The notes: generated by a model from the sequence alone, not told the origin. A stretch of DNA of 64,000 nt from Cylicocyclus nassatus (GCA_958299035.1 CATQJL010000001.1:6626284-6690283), one strand, 5' to 3'. Positions 25,061 to 36,895 are shown, counted from the stretch's first letter. Numbers and translations are program-made.

Positions 25061-26708
25061 TTTTGTGGCGTCTGAGTCGTCGAAATTTCATGTAGATAGT
25101 GACTGCGGACAAAAACCATGTGACTCAGCAGAACATCATGGTCAGTCCGCGAGCTAGCTCAAGCCGGAGTCGGCATCCTTCCGCGATGTGTGCCCACTTG
25201 CCGGCATTATGATGCCACCAGGTAGGGTGGATTACTATCGGCCCAGGTGTCAGAAATACTTCTTTTCATCGTCAAAGAATTTTATTTTCAAAGCTGAAAG
25301 AATAAAGGAAAACAGTGATTAAATGTGGCCACACGTAAAGTTGTTTCATGTAGAGTTTTCATTCTCGCATCCATTTCTTTACAGCGTTGTTTTGCGAGCT
25401 GATTATGCCTTTTCAAGAACATCAGTTTCGGTGAAAAGCTGATCGACTTTGATTTTCCAGCTTCCAAAAATTGTTTCGTTGAGGGAAAACGTCCGCCCCT
25501 GCTTATTTCTTCATGTAAAAAAAGCGCTTTCGCATAGCTTTTTTATCGGTTATGGAAAATTGCCTCGCATGCAAATACGAAAAAAGGGTTGGATTGCTTC
25601 AAATGGGCAAGGGTTGAAATGAATGTTCTCTGAAAAAGACTTTTCGAGAGAGGATAAGACTTCTGCACTGAAGGTTACTGAACAAGAGAAAAACGGTCGA
25701 TCATACCGTACGCAACCCAAATGCACTTTATGAACGAATCCTTACTGCAGAGATGATCTAAGAAGCAGACTATATGGGTTTTGTGCATGAAAGACTATGA
25801 CTCCATGCGCAAACGTCGTCAAAACTGTATTGCGAGACTTGATTGGGATGTGCACTAATGTACAGATTACACTCCTCAACCTCAGCATCAGGTAACCAAT
25901 TGTTCTTCTCTCTTGCAAACCATAAAAGTACCATTTCTCCTCTCTCGCAAACTGTATGAACGGTGCTTGTTTCGACTAGCGATCTCATGCACTAATTAGA
26001 TGATTTTTGAATTCAGGCTCGCTGAGTTTTGGAAAACGAATGACAGCAAGTGGCAGAAGGCAAAAACGGTACATACATTATTGACTGAATCTTGACTAAT
26101 ATTGTCATTTCGTTGATTTATGAAAACTCTACGAACTTATGAAACGGCCTAATATATGTCAGTCTTTTTAATCTCGTGTTTGAATATGCTTTTGCGTGAT
26201 TTGATTTGCTATGATCAGAGAAATTCGAATTCATTGATAACTACTGGAATGCCCTTATGTTTCAACAGCTCTGCCCCTGACAGAAGCAGCTGTAGGGACC
26301 TGACCTAATAATCAGTAATTTGCTTACACTACCCTATTTGAACTCCGCACAACTGTTTAATGTGGTGCCAGTATTTGAGCAGAACCTAGAACATTTCAAA
26401 GTGCTCTCCTCTAGTACCCTTGGAAGGCAGCGGGAGACGCTCGGTCTTTGTAGTGACCAAAGCTTCCATTATCTCTTTTCATTATCCATTTAAGTTTCAC
26501 TAATAATCATAGACTTGTGAGAAAATCTCCTGAGTATTCTAAAATGCTATTACTTTGCAACTTCTTGGAACAACGGCAGCCTTTATCTACGAAGTAATCA
26601 CAAGAATCTATTCTTGCAGTTACATTGGAAAAAATGGAATAGGAGTGTTATTGATCTTTTTGTATCTTTCTACATCGTGTTCGCCAAAACATGTATCGAA
26701 TACATATA
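25061..26708. other. Intergenic, nothing recognised
   Basis: Apart from the possible SINE tail at its left, no coding exon, RNA gene or paired repeat end could be supported. Confidence 0.35.
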
Positions 26709-27601
26709 GGGTGTCCCAAAAGTATGTATACACTTTTTGATCGTCAATATCTCTCTTCCCAAGAAGTCTTTTGCCTACCTTCAAATACCATTTTGTAGAG
26801 CTGGCTTCAACTTCGATTTGTAGTATGGAGAGAACCATAATATCTGCTGCATGACGAAGGCGGTTGCCCAAATAGGTTGAAGGCTGTTGCGCACGCGGCG
26901 CGCGGGCAACTGTCAGCCACGGGGCGCGCGCACGCTCCACTGGATGACCGCTGACCGAGCGTGCGCGCGCCCGGTGGTTGACAACAGCCCGCGCGCCGCG
27001 TGCGCGACAGCCTTCAAGCTATTTGGGCAACCGCCTTCGTCATGCAGCAGATATTACTCTTGCCAATCGCTCTTCATCACTGTATGATTACTGTAGGAAC
27101 TTCTGGCTTACAACGTCATTGTGGATTAATGTGTTACAGGAGATGTCTCCTAAAAGTTCTGAAAAGTGGTGCATACGAGATTTTATGCGCACTGATTTCA
27201 CTACTCAACTTTTTGGGAGTCCGTAAAGCTTTTCAGATATTATAGTCACACTCTCAGAAAGCACTGTAAAGACATATCGCGGTTTACCTGGCATTATTTG
27301 TGAAGGAAGCATTGCGGCAAAATGCAAAGTTCATATTTGGTTTCAGCGACTTTAATCAGCAGTGTAAGAATTTGCAGCTTGTTTGGTTCGCTTTTTGAGG
27401 CGAAATAGGACTCTCAATGTCTCAAAACCTTTCTTGAATTTTCTGCAGTAATGGAGAAAAGTGGGTGATTTGCTCCATATTGTAACTCTAATCGTAAGTT
27501 AAACCTCGCTCTACAGAGTGGTAGCCAAAATTCGCCGAAAGGCATCAAAGCAAGAGAGTTATCAACGATCAACAGTGTATAACTGCTTTTGGCACACTTT
27601 G
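26709..27601. mobile_element. Mariner-type MITE interrupted by a nested element
   Basis: The left end GGGTGTCCCAAAAGTATG after TA continues into ACACTTTTTGATCGTCAATA and TCTCTCTTCCC. The right end mirrors it as TATCAACGATCAACAGTG and CTTTTGGCACACTTTG before TA. The GGTGTCCCAAAAGTA terminus is typical of mariner elements. The related intact copy is at 33760-34431. A separate palindromic element (26839-27056) is inserted within it. No transposase open frame remains. Confidence 0.75.
26839..27056. mobile_element. GC-rich palindromic element nested in the mariner MITE
   Basis: The left TAATATCTGCTGCATGACGA, then AGGCGGTTGCCC, is matched exactly in inverse by GGGCAACCGCC, then TTCGTCATGCAGCAGATATTA on the right. 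The interior GCACGCGGCGCGCGGGC pairs with GCCCGCGCGCCGCGTGC. It forms a nearly complete hairpin of about 218 bp, much richer in GC than its host. A related copy is at 28871-29019. Confidence 0.8.
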
Positions 27602-27741
27602 TATAAAAGGAAAGAAGCTCAAAAAATGCAGCTCGCTAAATTCAACCAACCACCCTTAATGGAAAAAATTGAGATTGAAAAACATTGAGCAGTGAAAGGC
27701 TTTATGCTTTCTGAATGTAGCACCCTATATTTTCAGGGGCG

Positions 27742-28120
27742 ATGTTTTGCAAGCTGATTCTCCTTCTAATCTTGATGCATGTATATACTACTATGGGCTG
27801 TGGTGGTGTCTTCAGAAGTTTGTTCGGTTGTATCCTTCCTGCTAAAAATAGTGACAAGAGCGATGAATCAAAAAAGAACGAGACCCTTGCGGAGCATGAA
27901 TCAAAAAAGAACGAGGCCCTTGCAGAGCATAATCAGCGCGTAAGTCCAACATTTCAACTATATTCTGTGCGTTTGAGTGATATAATCTCTTCTTCAGTGC
28001 CTTCAAAAATGCATCAGAGTCTATCCAACCACAGAGGCGGTGAAATGCTACAATAAATGCATGAGCAAATTCAAAGGGCTGAAAGAATTCAATCCGGACG
28101 CTTATATCCACAGACATTAG
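27742..28120 (+). CDS. Small secreted protein with a CX3C...CX3C helical-hairpin motif
   Basis: Two exons, 27742-27939 and 27998-28120, join in phase 0 (GTAAGT donor, TTCTTCAG acceptor) to give 106 residues. Residues 1-19 are a signal peptide (MFCKLILLLILMHVYTTMG). A short Cys-Gly segment follows (CGGVFRSLFGCILP). Next comes a hydrophilic linker with a direct repeat, ESKKNETLAEH then ESKKNEALAEH. Exon 2 encodes CLQKCIRV...VKCYNKCMSKFKG, two CX3C pairs spaced as in alpha-hairpin small secreted proteins, and ends DAYIHRH. An acceptor-like TATTTTCAG lies 5 bases before the start. I do not recognise the family; secretion and disulfide pairing are inferred from the sequence. Exported peptides of this build are common in parasitic and free-living nematodes. 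Confidence 0.75.
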
Positions 28121-28870
28121 GACATCTTCAAAAATAAGCTTTATTCTTTTACCTAATGAGGATTTTGTTAGTGGTAACACACTCCTGAGTTCATCGATTA
28201 CTCCATTAAATTTCTAATAAGATAACTGGGCCCTTCGCTCAAACACAAAGGATCCACTCAAAATAAAATGTTTCTTGCTTATTCAAAGCCTACTTGTACA
28301 CCAGAATGAACTATTGGCCCCAGACATTACCTCTAAAATTCGAAGGGAAGAATTCCAAACATTTCCTGAAGTTACATGAATGCTCTGCAAAGACTTGGAG
28401 CTCATAGCGATGGCTATTTATGGATCTGAAAGGTCAGCTCTTATTTTCTCAAAACAGTGAGAGGACCTTGCAAAAGAAAAGATTTTGTGTTTTCACAGGG
28501 CCGTTCCTGTAGGACATTGTCACAATATGTCAAATACGAAAGTGCAACTGCCAAATGTTGCAGTAAAAGACAGGTAATAGAGGGATAATGCCCTTGTGTT
28601 CCATTTTGTCCTCAAAAAGGATGACGCAGCTGCGGTGACCTACCGTTAGCGATTAACTCGCACTCTTTGATTAAACTCTGCAGTTGTTTGATGGACTAGA
28701 ATTAGAAGTAGAAGTAGAACTAGGTAGAATTAGAACAGCTGAGCACTTAAAGTTGAAATTATGGGTGCCGCGCAACATAATGGTGTACTGTCGTCAACGC
28801 TATTGTACCGCAGTCAACGCGTTGAGTCGATATTTCTCTATCCATGCGTTGCTTTAAAAAAGTATAAGCT

Positions 28871-29019
28871 GCTGCATGACGAAGGCGCAACTCCTTCAAG
28901 CGCGATCACGGCTTTATTAGCTGCAAAGCGCATGAGGCGCAGGATCTACAACGGTGAAAATACGCGCGCGCCACGTTCGCGCCCGCCCACTAATATTGCT
29001 TCTGCGCCTTCGTCATGCC
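28871..29019. mobile_element. GCATGACGAAGGCG palindromic element, second copy
   Basis: It starts GCTGCATGACGAAGGCGC and ends TGCGCCTTCGTCATGCC, with a GC-rich centre (ACGCGCGCGCCACG). It shares its ends with the element nested at 26839-27056 but is shorter and more diverged inside. Confidence 0.65.
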
Positions 29020-29359
29020 TTACGTAGAGTGTTGTAAAAAAATATTATAGGATCAAAGTACTGGAACAGTTTTACAACTAGGTTATAGCTTTTATCTCAC
29101 ACACCATATGTTGGAATTAACATCAGTGATGGTCGCAAAGAATCTACCAAGTTTAAACGTGTCATCGCTTATTTGAGACTTTGTAGGTAGTAGAACACGA
29201 GAGCGGATTGTTGTTTCCACATTTCTATTCCCATGGTCAATTGGGAAGTTTTCGAGAGATTTCTTGAGAAATCAAATCTTCAGCAAAGTTCTGAAGGTAA
29301 TAACAGCCTTTGTTGTAAACCTGCGAGGTCAACTGGACCTGTAGTAAATCCCCTTCGAG

Positions 29360-29732
29360 TCATGGCAACACGCGCGGAGCGTGGCACATGCCCGGCAAAT
29401 GCGACGAGATAGTCGGAGTGGATGAAGCCGAATATTGCGGATGTTGGCGCTTCTCCTCGCATCTGCAGGCACAAACACAGACATGACCCTGCAAAATAAA
29501 GAATATAGACTTTTCTGATAGAATATACAACAACAATAATACAAACAGAGGGTAGAGACGAAATGAGCGCAATGCGAAGACTGCTTTGTGTTCTTTCACT
29601 GATCGTTCTATATCTTCATGGCTGAGCTTCTCCCACATTCTTATCTTGTGAATGCCGGCAGCGAGTTCGCAGTAGCGCAGTGGCTGTGAGCGCCGCTCAG
29701 TGCTCACTGCGAGTTCGGCGACGGGTGATAGC
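29360..29732 (-). CDS. Coding-like segment, unrecognised
   Basis: On the minus strand an open stretch reads ELAAGIHKIRMWEKLSHEDI followed by ERSVKEHKAVFALRSFRLYP, with a protein-like composition. It ends at the terminus of the hAT-like element at 29733-30797. If that element and one copy of its 8-bp duplication are removed, the frame continues into the coding-like sequence beyond 30806, so this may be an exon of the minus-strand gene upstream (31804-31143) that the element interrupts. No domain is recognised and splice junctions are not certain. Confidence 0.3.
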
Positions 29733-30797
29733 CAGTCAAGCAAGGGGCGTGGCACACGATCGCTGGTTACGACCCCCCCCCCCCCCCTGATTGCTGTCTT
29801 AATAAGACCCCCCCCCCTGAACTACATACCTAAGATAGCATTACCAGAGTTGAAAAAGAGGTCAGGCACAAGTCTTTCGAAAACAACCCCTCCCCTCCCA
29901 TGAAAACCCTCAAACGACCCCTTCATCCTCCTCTTAACCTCTGGACCTCAAAGTGTGACATTCTGGAGGACACCAGCTTTTTCTAGAAAGTTTTCAGATT
30001 TCTGAGAGCTGTACGCCCGATTTTCTGTGACTGCACTTTACAATCACACGTAATTTGACGGCTGATTCTGATCTGAATGGGCATATTAAAAAGGCCATAA
30101 TTTTCTTATGTGTGGGGCGTTCGGCTCCAAATTTCCAGTGTAGCAAGAAGAAGCTACGTGCTCAATACTCATACCAGCAATGGAGCGCTTTCTGGATTTT
30201 GAAGGCAAGTTAATGGGGTGCGGCACACCCCCTTAAAAGCTGCGGCAGCCGCAGCTTTTAAAAGGGTGTGCCGCTCCCCCATTAACTATATCAAAAAAAC
30301 ATTTTTAGCGGACAGTATTTATATGAATCGATAGCCTAAACCTTGTAGATTCCATAGGACTGTTTGGAGCCTGATTCGTCTTCTTAGCTCTGAGTAATAT
30401 TTGGTGAAAGCACAGCGATCAAAAGCGAAAAACGGGAAAAACGAGATTTTGGTTGGCTTCTAATTCCACAATTTGCAGGTCTTCTGAAGCGGGATTCCTG
30501 AGGTGGACAAAGAAGGAGTAGTGCTTTGTCTTGAGTGCAAAAACGGATAGCTAATTCACCTTTGAAACAAAGTTAACCATGTTGGAATTTGACCATTTCA
30601 TTTAGGTAGCCTAGTATCTTGAATCTTCAGAATTCGCTCACACTTTGTCTACAGGGGTTAATTGACATGCTAATTATGGATACGATACAAATATCATGTT
30701 ATCAGTATTATCAGATTACCCAACTACGACCCCCTCCCCTTTTCACTCTTCAATACGACCCCCAGATGTGGCGTGCCGCACCCCACGCTTGACCCTG
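29733..30797. mobile_element. hAT-like non-autonomous element with perfect 8-bp target duplication
   Basis: The element begins CAGTCAAGCAAGGGGCGTGG and ends CCCCACGCTTGACCCTG, imperfect inverted termini starting CAG. It is flanked on both sides by the identical octamer GTGATAGC (29725-29732 and 30798-30805), the hallmark of hAT insertion. Inside are C-rich runs (29768-29814) mirrored in composition by GACCCCCTCCCC near 30729, and an 80-bp hairpin at 30208-30287. No transposase domain is visible. Confidence 0.8.
30208..30287. repeat. Near-perfect 80-bp hairpin within the hAT-like element
   Basis: The arm AGTTAATGGGGTGCGGCACA, then CCCCCTTAAAAGCTGCGG, pairs with its inverse CCGCAGCTTTTAAAAGGGTG, then TGCCGCTCCCCCATTAACT, around a 3-base loop. 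It could be a subterminal structure or a smaller nested palindrome. Confidence 0.75.
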
Positions 30798-31142
30798 GTG
30801 ATAGCGGAGCTTTTTGAGGCGAGCGGCCACCGCCCGTCGTGCCCAAGTTGTGACTCGTTTTGGGCGGTCATGACCATGTCTTCTTTGATTTGTGACGACT
30901 TTGGGGGATTACTACTGGCCCTGTTCTCGATCCACTGCTCTTTCAGAGGAACACCTCGAAAAAATTTTACGTTTTCACAATGGTCATCACCTGGAAGATA
31001 TAGTCATTATAATGGAAATTCCACAAATGATGAATGGCATCGTACCATTGAAATTGCGAGACAAATAGAGGCTTCAGTTTTTTATACAGAAACTTCATCA
31101 GGGTTTCTGAAAAATCAGTGTACAATTTATCTGAAGAAATAC

Positions 31143-31804
31143 TTCTTTGTGATTGCGACAGTATCTCGCCTCAGATCCTCCGAAATCTGAATAGGCAACC
31201 ACACATATTAGTGTTGAGAATCAAAGAAAAGAATTCTGTAATTTACTGACCTTATCGCAATCAATCCAGAACCCAGCATTTTCGTCACATGGACTTGGGG
31301 TTGAATGAGCCTGTAACAGCATTAAGAAGTTTATTTGCGTTAGTGATATAAACGGCAAGAATCTGGTGCTATCAAGTTAAACTGTAAAAAACGTAACAAT
31401 CAGTAAAGATACTTACAATAGGGGATTGATAAGATTCAGAACCATGGGTGACATCCTCTCCATCGCGCCGTAACAATGAGACAGAATCTTCTATTTCAGC
31501 TTGCGAAGGTTTCCCAAGAAATTCATCTACACTGCGCAGCTTTCATGAACATAAAGTTTTATATAGACTCAAAGAACTCAAACTAGTTGAAGTCGAACAG
31601 AGAGCATAATTGCTCGAAGATTCTACCAGTGAATCGCTCTCCACCACTAAGCTCCCATGTGCGTTTACTGAATGTCCTAAATGGTCGCCTACTTTCGGCT
31701 TCAACTTAAGTAATTTAGCACTCTCACCAATCACAGGCTGCGCTTGCTCGCACAACTCCAGAAATTCTTCAATCGCTGATTTCGACTTCATCGACGCGGC
31801 AGCA
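31143..31804 (-). CDS. Four internal exons of an unrecognised gene
   Basis: On the minus strand, exons 31804-31584, 31526-31417, 31310-31251 and 31186-31143 each have a good acceptor (CCTTTCAG, GTGTAG, TGTTACAG, TATTCAG) and a GT donor, and they join without a frameshift. Exon 1 encodes a helical part (KSAIEEFLELCEQAQPVIGE) and an acidic, serine-rich part. Exon 2 contains EFLGKPSQAEIEDSVSLL. Exon 3 contains PCDENAGFWIDCDK, with two cysteines. Exon 4 is ISEDLRRDTVAITK. Upstream, an acceptor near 32279 opens a Cys-containing frame (LLDSRSCNCLHGIARN). Downstream, 31040-30806 is open (CENVKFFRGVPLKEQWIENR) but its phase does not match, so the 3' part is unresolved. The family is not recognised. 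Phase agreement over four short exons is the main evidence. Confidence 0.5.
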
Positions 31805-32549
31805 CTGAAAGGAAGTGGAAGAATTTGGATATAGGTAGAAAGAATTGTTGTTACTGTTAGTGATGGGGAAGAAGACTGCTCAATTTAGCGGCCACCAAAT
31901 GGGGAAGGGGGCTAGGAGGAGAGAGAAAAGGACACCACAGTGTTTCCGAACAAAAGGTTCGGCGCCACCCCCCCCCCCCCAAAGAGTTTAGCGAAGTACT
32001 TGATATGTGAAAACAATACCTTTCATAACCATAATCATCGACTCTCTTCGAGGCGCACTATTTGGCAGCAAGATCGGGCTAAGTCAATTGCACGAAATTG
32101 TCCGGGTCGCTATTTGCTGAACTCGCGCGAGCGTGCCTGCAACGCGGCTGCGAGTGCGAGCGCTATGATAACTCATGCACGCGAATGCCAATGTTAGCTT
32201 GCAAAAGACACGCTCGCGGGCTTTCATTCCGGGCGATTCCGTGCAGGCAATTACATGACCGGGAATCTAAGAGCTGTAAAAGCGAAGAGAAGTTGGTAAG
32301 TCATCAGTACTAGTATGTAGATTCTGATATGAGAATCAGATTTAGAGTTGCTTCAAAAAAATTTCAAATGGCACTCAACTTTCCAGTGCCGACTTGGATA
32401 AATCGCTTTTTGGCTTTCAATTTTTTAAAATTTTCCAGACATAGTTCGTTTCCTATGCGCACATGCGCACTGAATCTATTGTCATACCACAAGCTGAATG
32501 CTGTAAACGAGATTATAATATCTCGATCGCAATTTTGATTTTTCGTGCA

Positions 32550-32825
32550 TCTTATATATAAAGCTGAATGTCTGTTTGCTGTCTGTCTGTCTGTATGTCT
32601 GTATGTCTGTCTGTACGTATGTTCCGAATAGGAAATTCCATTTCTTAACCGATCCGGACCAAACTTGGCACACATACACTACGGACCCCGGCGGGATCGA
32701 TAACGAAAAGTGGACTGTGACACCCGCCGGGGCCCGAAGTGTATGTGTGCCAAGTTTGGTCCGGATCGGTTAAGAAATGGAATTTCCTATTCGAAACATA
32801 CGGCGGAGCCGGGTAAGCCAGCTAG
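32550..32825 (+). mobile_element. Helitron-like non-autonomous element, short copy
   Basis: It starts TCTTATATATAAAGCTGAAT after an A, followed by a TGTC-rich tract (CTGTCTGTCTGTATGTC), and ends GGTAAGCCAGCTAG before a T. TC start, CTAG end and insertion between A and T fit Helitron rules. Internally, about 64 bp near each end are inverted copies (CCAAACTTGGCACACATACA versus its complement). It is 276 bp long, an internally deleted relative of 58734-59214. The encoded open frames are not genes. Confidence 0.75.
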
Positions 32826-33759
32826 TCATGTTATAGAATTTAACCTGATAGCTCTGCACTTTAGAATGTCTGGAAAGACGACTCTCGACACAGACTCGAT
32901 GCTTGCATATCATTTCATTTTCATCAGAACTACGCACAAATCCCGCAAAACCCTTTGCATTTTTCCTAAAACGAGCTTATCCGTGTGCGGTATTGTCGAG
33001 CGGTGTACCCGAGCCATTAACAGTTGAAATGAAGTGCTATATTGACAAAGAGGCAGGACTATCCATAAGGTAGATGGTGGAGTTTTGTACAAATAGGAAT
33101 AGACATGATCGCGCCTTCCAAAACGTACAGTACAACAAAATTTACAATTCACTCTACATACCGTGAAATTCATGTTAAGCGGATACGCTTGAGTTAAGAA
33201 CGCACATTGCAGAACAGTTGTTGTACTAATGATAAATTTTCATCAATCACCATTCCCATCGAATTACTTCCTCGTACAAGAAAAATCATTCAAGGCTAAC
33301 TTACGATTTTTCACAAAGCTAGGAAATGCCACTTTTATAGTAGTGGCCAAATAAATTATCGGCTATTTAGTGTGTGAGCCCCCACCACGCCAAGCAAGAT
33401 TTTCGTAGAAATTTAAAAACGACGTTCCCGTTATTTCTCCAGAAAAAAATCCACCAGACAGCGGTCTGATCCCGAACTCAACTTATCACTCACTCGTTGA
33501 AAAGATACACTGCAACTCGACAATTTCTGGCACTCTCGCATTGTCAGTTTGAAAGAGGGCAGTTATCCATGAAAGTAGAAATTATATTATTCAAATTTTT
33601 TAAAAGAGGTATTGAGCTTCTTTTCTGAAACTGAGCTTCTTTATCTTATTTTTTGCAGCATACAGCATAAGACAATTCTCCTGCATTGCAAAGCCTCTCG
33701 AACTGCTGAACTGCGAGTGAAAAAAAAACATGTACCACAAATTTTTCAAAACCAATCTA
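32826..33759. other. Intergenic; minus-strand open frame at 33052-32910 of unknown value
   Basis: The minus strand around 33030-32920 reads MARVHRSTIPHTDKLVLGKM, a protein-like stretch that could be a 5' exon of the minus gene further left, but no donor confirms it. Nothing else is supportable. Confidence 0.25.
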
Positions 33760-34431
33760 CATGGTGTCCCAAAAGTAAGTACACACTTTTCAATCGTTAA
33801 TATCTCTCTTCCCATTGTGTCTTTTTCCGCCATACAAGCACCATTCTGTAGAGGAGGATTCAACTTAGATTTACAGTATCGAGTGAATTACCGCATCTCT
33901 TTTTTACTGTAGGATTGCTGTAGGAACTTCGACAAGGACTTTAAACCATTGGAAGCCATATTCTGTCTTGGAACAAAACCAGACAAGCCAGAAACTCTTA
34001 TACTATGGTAATGGAAGCCGTTGATTTCGAATATAAAAATTCCACTTTACGGTAATGCTTCTTTCCAAAGTTATCCCAGGTATACCGTAATAACCGAATT
34101 CCCAGTATTTGTCAGATGTGATTACACCGTCAAAAAAGCTGAAAACACAAGTAAAAAGTTGTGCAGTGGAATCAGCGTGCGCGAAAACCTTAGTACACGA
34201 ATTTACAGAATTTTTGAGAAGAATTTTGTCAGATGGCATATTTCACAATGGTTCCACATGCTGGATGTTTTTACCGTAATCCTACAGTAACGAAGAGCGA
34301 TTGGTGATTCGGTCGATACTGTGAATCTAAGTTGAAGCCTCTTCTACAGAATGGTACTTGATTGGCCAAAAAAGACCCATTGTGAAGAGAGATATTGACG
34401 ATTGAAAAGTGTGTACTTTTGGGACACTCTG
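33760..34431. mobile_element. Mariner-type MITE, intact copy
   Basis: Flanked by TA (33758-33759 and 34432-34433). The left CATGGTGTCCCAAAAGTAAG, then TACACACTTTTCAATCG, is mirrored on the right by CGATTGAAAAGTGTGTACTT, then TTGGGACACTCTG. Subterminal pairing continues through TATCTCTCTTCCCATTGTG and TTCAACTTAGATTTACAGTA. The length is 672 bp, without a transposase. Confidence 0.8.
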
Positions 34432-34433
34432 TA

Positions 34434-35766
34434 TGGTATCAATTACCTAATAGAACTGGTATTATTGTAGATTAGATGGAGATTTGATGATGCATAAAAT
34501 TTGGAAAATCTCTGTACAACGCAGACAAGCTTATTAAACAGTATCGCAGCGGTAAAACTACAAAAATTGTTATTTAATGGGCGACGAAAGAGAGTTAGTC
34601 ATAAAGATATGAAAGTTAATCTATATGCAGATGCTTGCGTCAGAATAACCCCGCGTACTTTGTTGCAATAATTTTTTTCATGTTTTGACTGAGAAAGAAG
34701 AATATTCAGCTTTGAAAGTCACTTCATCCGGCACAAATTGTGTTCTTCCCTCTCAATCGCCTCCACACTTTCTGTGAACTTTGGAATTAGTTGCAGTTGT
34801 CCTTCAGACTCGGATCTACTGACTCATCCAGGCATCCCAACTATTACCTCCAAACGCTCGTAGAGGTCTGTGAATGCAGCGAAAACACGTATAAATCATC
34901 CGCTCAGTGTAACATGCGAAGGCCACGACATGGCTGCGGCTTGCGAGAAATTCTTGCACCGATTCACTCTCAGATCGACACATTCAAAAGCTGCCACCTT
35001 CTGCCTTTGTCACATCTCTCCAAAATTCTCTCTCAAAACTTTTATTAACCGGTTTTGATGCGGATTTGGTTTTTTGCGCAAATAATTTGATGAGCTTTAG
35101 AGCAATCAACGCGCAAGTGCCGAAAATACACATAAATTTTTGATTTATTTTAGTCAACCCTTTATATTGGTAGGCGCTTTCCCAACTGCCCTCAATAAGT
35201 GTTAATTTTCCCATATCCAATGGTTTTTACTTACGCACGGATATGATAGGCATGATTTTTTTTACGCTTTCGCTCTTCGACTCTTCTAACAGCTTCCTGA
35301 AGATCTCAAGCTGCTTTGCACTTGAGGGAGGAAAGGAGGGTTAGCCAAAAGCCGCAAATGCACTCGTACTCAGCTATTTTGCAAACATACCCAAATTTTC
35401 CTTTTTTCTTCGAGTTTACCTCTTCTTGCGCTTTTTTCTCCTAAGATTTCTGGAATTATTACTCGACATTGCCGCCTCCTATTACGAGCAGTCTGGTACC
35501 GTTAGCGTGTCAAAAAAGAGAGGCGAAACTTCGATTAAAAATATTTAAAATTTTTTATTTAAGCGTATCAAGAAGTCATAACGAAAGATCAAAAACAATC
35601 TTGAAGATTTCTGCAGAAAGTTCTTATGAAATGCCAATAAAATTAAAGATATTGCAAGAATTATCCTATTAGACCTGATATTCGAATTGATCAGCCCAAT
35701 TACAACAAGAACTGCCTCATCTGTCCCTCCGGCATAAAACAAACTCGAACATTACATGAAGTTTTG
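34434..35766. other. Intergenic, nothing recognised
   Basis: No gene or repeat boundary could be supported. Open frames near 34790-35050 overlap in two frames and show no family features. Confidence 0.35.
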
Positions 35767-36173
35767 CTTATGAGTTGAAGAAATTTTATCAAAAAAATTT
35801 TTTTATGGCCTCAGAAAAAAGTTCTCTGTGATAGAATCAAGGTTTCAGAATGGTTTTTCTTATGAGTTACAGAAATTCTATCAAAAATTTGCATGGCCTT
35901 CTGAAAAGAGCTCCACGAACAACGGAGACAAACTTGGAATCAAGGTTCCAAAATTCTTCTTATGAGTTACAGAAATTTTATCAGAAAAATTTTCGTGAAT
36001 TCCATGAAAAGAGTTCCATCAACAGCGGAGGCAAACTTGGAATCAAAATTTCAAAATGTTTCTGCTTATGAGTAACAGAAATTTTATCAAAAAAATTTTC
36101 ATGACCTTCGAAAAAGAGTTCCATGAACAACAGAAACAAATTTGGAATCAAGTTTCCGAAATGTATCTTGCAC
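35767..36173 (+). repeat. Tandem repeat, about 100-bp unit, four copies
   Basis: Units begin at about 35768, 35861, 35961 and 36067 with TTATGAGTTACAGAAATTTT, then ATCAAAAAAATTTTCATG. They continue through GAAAAGAGTTCCATGAACAA and AACTTGGAATCAAGGTTCCA. Spacing is 93, 100 and 106 bases, so copies have drifted by small indels. No sign of transcription or coding. Confidence 0.8.
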
Positions 36174-36895
36174 ACATCGCATTATACAGCACCAAGTAAC
36201 CTTTTCTTGTACTTTTCAAAGTATCAATACGACTGACAAATGGAGAGACTTGCAGGTGATAAAAAGGGATATTCACTCCCATTAATCACAGATAATCTAC
36301 GAAACATCCCCATTAACAAGTATCGCAAATTACAAAACATGTATTGATTCATCCCCCCCTCCCTTTTTAAACCACGTAGAGAATGACTAGTTTCCCATAG
36401 CGATCATCCCCGTACCTGTCATCAAACCGTCCTTTAGCCGACTCAGCGTGAGAATGTAGCCAATATGAGTCATTCCACCACTAGATCGTTTCGCTCAATA
36501 TGCAATCGCTGCTGTATTCACTGCGTCGTTCTTTGTGCAAAGTATCAATCCTGGGACTTTATATTTCGGAACTTTTTACAGTTCGTGATTGAGGTTGTAT
36601 AGGCAGAGATAGGGATTGCGTGAAGCGAAATTCACTTCAATAGCCATCTGGGTCGTGTCAGCAAACAGTTATTTTTTAGAGTACCTAATCACTATTTTTG
36701 CTTTCCTAGAACGTCCTCCTATCCTCAAACTATTCTGTGACGAATCTGTTTGACTTTATTCTCTTCCAATGGAGCATCAAGATCTATCGTTTACTTCAAC
36801 TGCTTCGCCTTCATTATACTTCAGATTGCGCTTTATTCGTCGTAAAACACAGCCCCTACTTGCAATCTTCTCTTGTATTTTTTAAATTACTTACA
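36174..36895. promoter_or_regulatory. Upstream region of the secreted-protein gene
   Basis: This 0.7-kb stretch has no gene. It ends in TTTTTAAATTACTTACAG, an acceptor-like site one base before the ATG at 36898, consistent with spliced-leader trans-splicing. No TATA box or other element stands out. Confidence 0.4.

Noticed and set aside
32576..32830. Protein-coding frames in TGTC-rich DNA
   Set aside because: They lie entirely in a Helitron-like element that recurs at 58.7 kb with the same non-coding ends.
35767..36173. CRISPR-like array
   Set aside because: The 100-bp units are direct tandem repeats without unique spacers, in a eukaryotic context.
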